The notes under the pieces: generated by a model
Databases searched by the model: none
The model's input: the letters and a program-made list of their open reading frames with translations, nothing else
What the model was told of the DNA's origin: nothing
Assembly: GCA_035528995.1 (NCBI GenBank)
Contig: DATKXO010000239.1
Span: forward strand, 1 to 5,480
Direction of reading: 5' to 3'
From: DATKXO01 sp035528995
GTDB taxonomy: Bacteria > Planctomycetota > Phycisphaerae > UBA1845
Length of the DNA stretch: 5,480 bases
Part shown: in pieces, positions 5,464-5,480 of the stretch
How the letters are laid out: each line of letters opens with the position of its first letter
Numbering within the stretch: position 1 is the stretch's first letter
Program-made: the position numbers and the translations under genes

Positions 5464-5480
5464 AAACCGCAGGGCATAGG

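Larger units (their letters stand above)
4969..5480. other. Gene-free region upstream of pyk, filled with short repeats and hairpins
   Basis: No reading frame here resembles a protein family. The open frames present are translations of tandem repeats (for example QSAIRN and ITRMTR strings) or low-complexity sequence. About 4969-5090 is GC-rich. About 5145-5240 is clearly more AT-rich. 5281-5463 is almost entirely short tandem repeats. I see no tRNA, rRNA or known ncRNA. The individual elements are listed separately. Confidence 0.7.
5081..5480 (+). repeat. 10-bp direct repeat AGGGCATAGG at both ends of the repeat-rich block
   Basis: AGGGCATAGG occurs at 5081-5090 and again at 5471-5480, the last bases of the window. 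The first copy is followed within 10 bp by the hairpin at 5098-5116. The two copies bracket the block that carries nearly all the short repeats. They may be the shared edge of a dispersed intergenic element, or coincidence. What follows the second copy is not visible. Confidence 0.35.

Overview
The window looks like high-GC chromosomal DNA from an environmental bacterium, most likely a member of Planctomycetota (Phycisphaerae-like). This placement is an inference. It rests on the very large secreted protein built of beta-solenoid repeats with a W-x-D-A-N-S-W...P...D-A-x-I module, and on the style of the intergenic short-period repeats, both of which I associate with that phylum. No marker gene in the window settles it.

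Layout, left to right. Positions 1-3221 (minus strand) are one uninterrupted reading frame of 1,073 codons that runs off the left edge. It encodes a secreted metzincin-type zinc metalloprotease (signal peptide, HEVGHALGLTD zinc motif, ALMYP Met-turn) followed by a very long beta-solenoid stalk with an internal repeat of about 255 residues. Its C-terminus, where a sorting or anchoring signal would be expected, lies outside the window. Positions 3222-3552 are the intergenic region in front of it. They hold a ribosome binding site, a predicted leader of about 265 nt, and a very good sigma70-type promoter (TTGACA, 18 bp, GATAAT) whose -10 box sits inside a palindrome. Positions 3553-4968 (minus strand) are a complete pyruvate kinase of 471 residues starting at GTG. 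Its active-site strand has the DLxGPK sequence that marks potassium-independent pyruvate kinases. Positions 4969-5480 contain no gene I can support. They hold a possible pyk promoter abutting the GTG start, then a mosaic of hairpins and short tandem repeats with periods of 7, 8, 9 and 14 bp.

The two genes are co-oriented, but the protease appears to have its own promoter just after the pyk stop, so an operon or a functional link is not implied: one is housekeeping glycolysis, the other an exported surface or secreted protein. The long plus-strand open frames opposite both genes are antisense shadows produced by GC-rich codon usage. The most noteworthy items are the Asp-for-His third zinc ligand in the protease, its duplicated stalk, the predicted potassium independence of the pyruvate kinase, the palindrome-embedded promoter with a long leader, and the dense repeat mosaic at the right end. 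I see no convincing new defence, mobile or biosynthetic system here.
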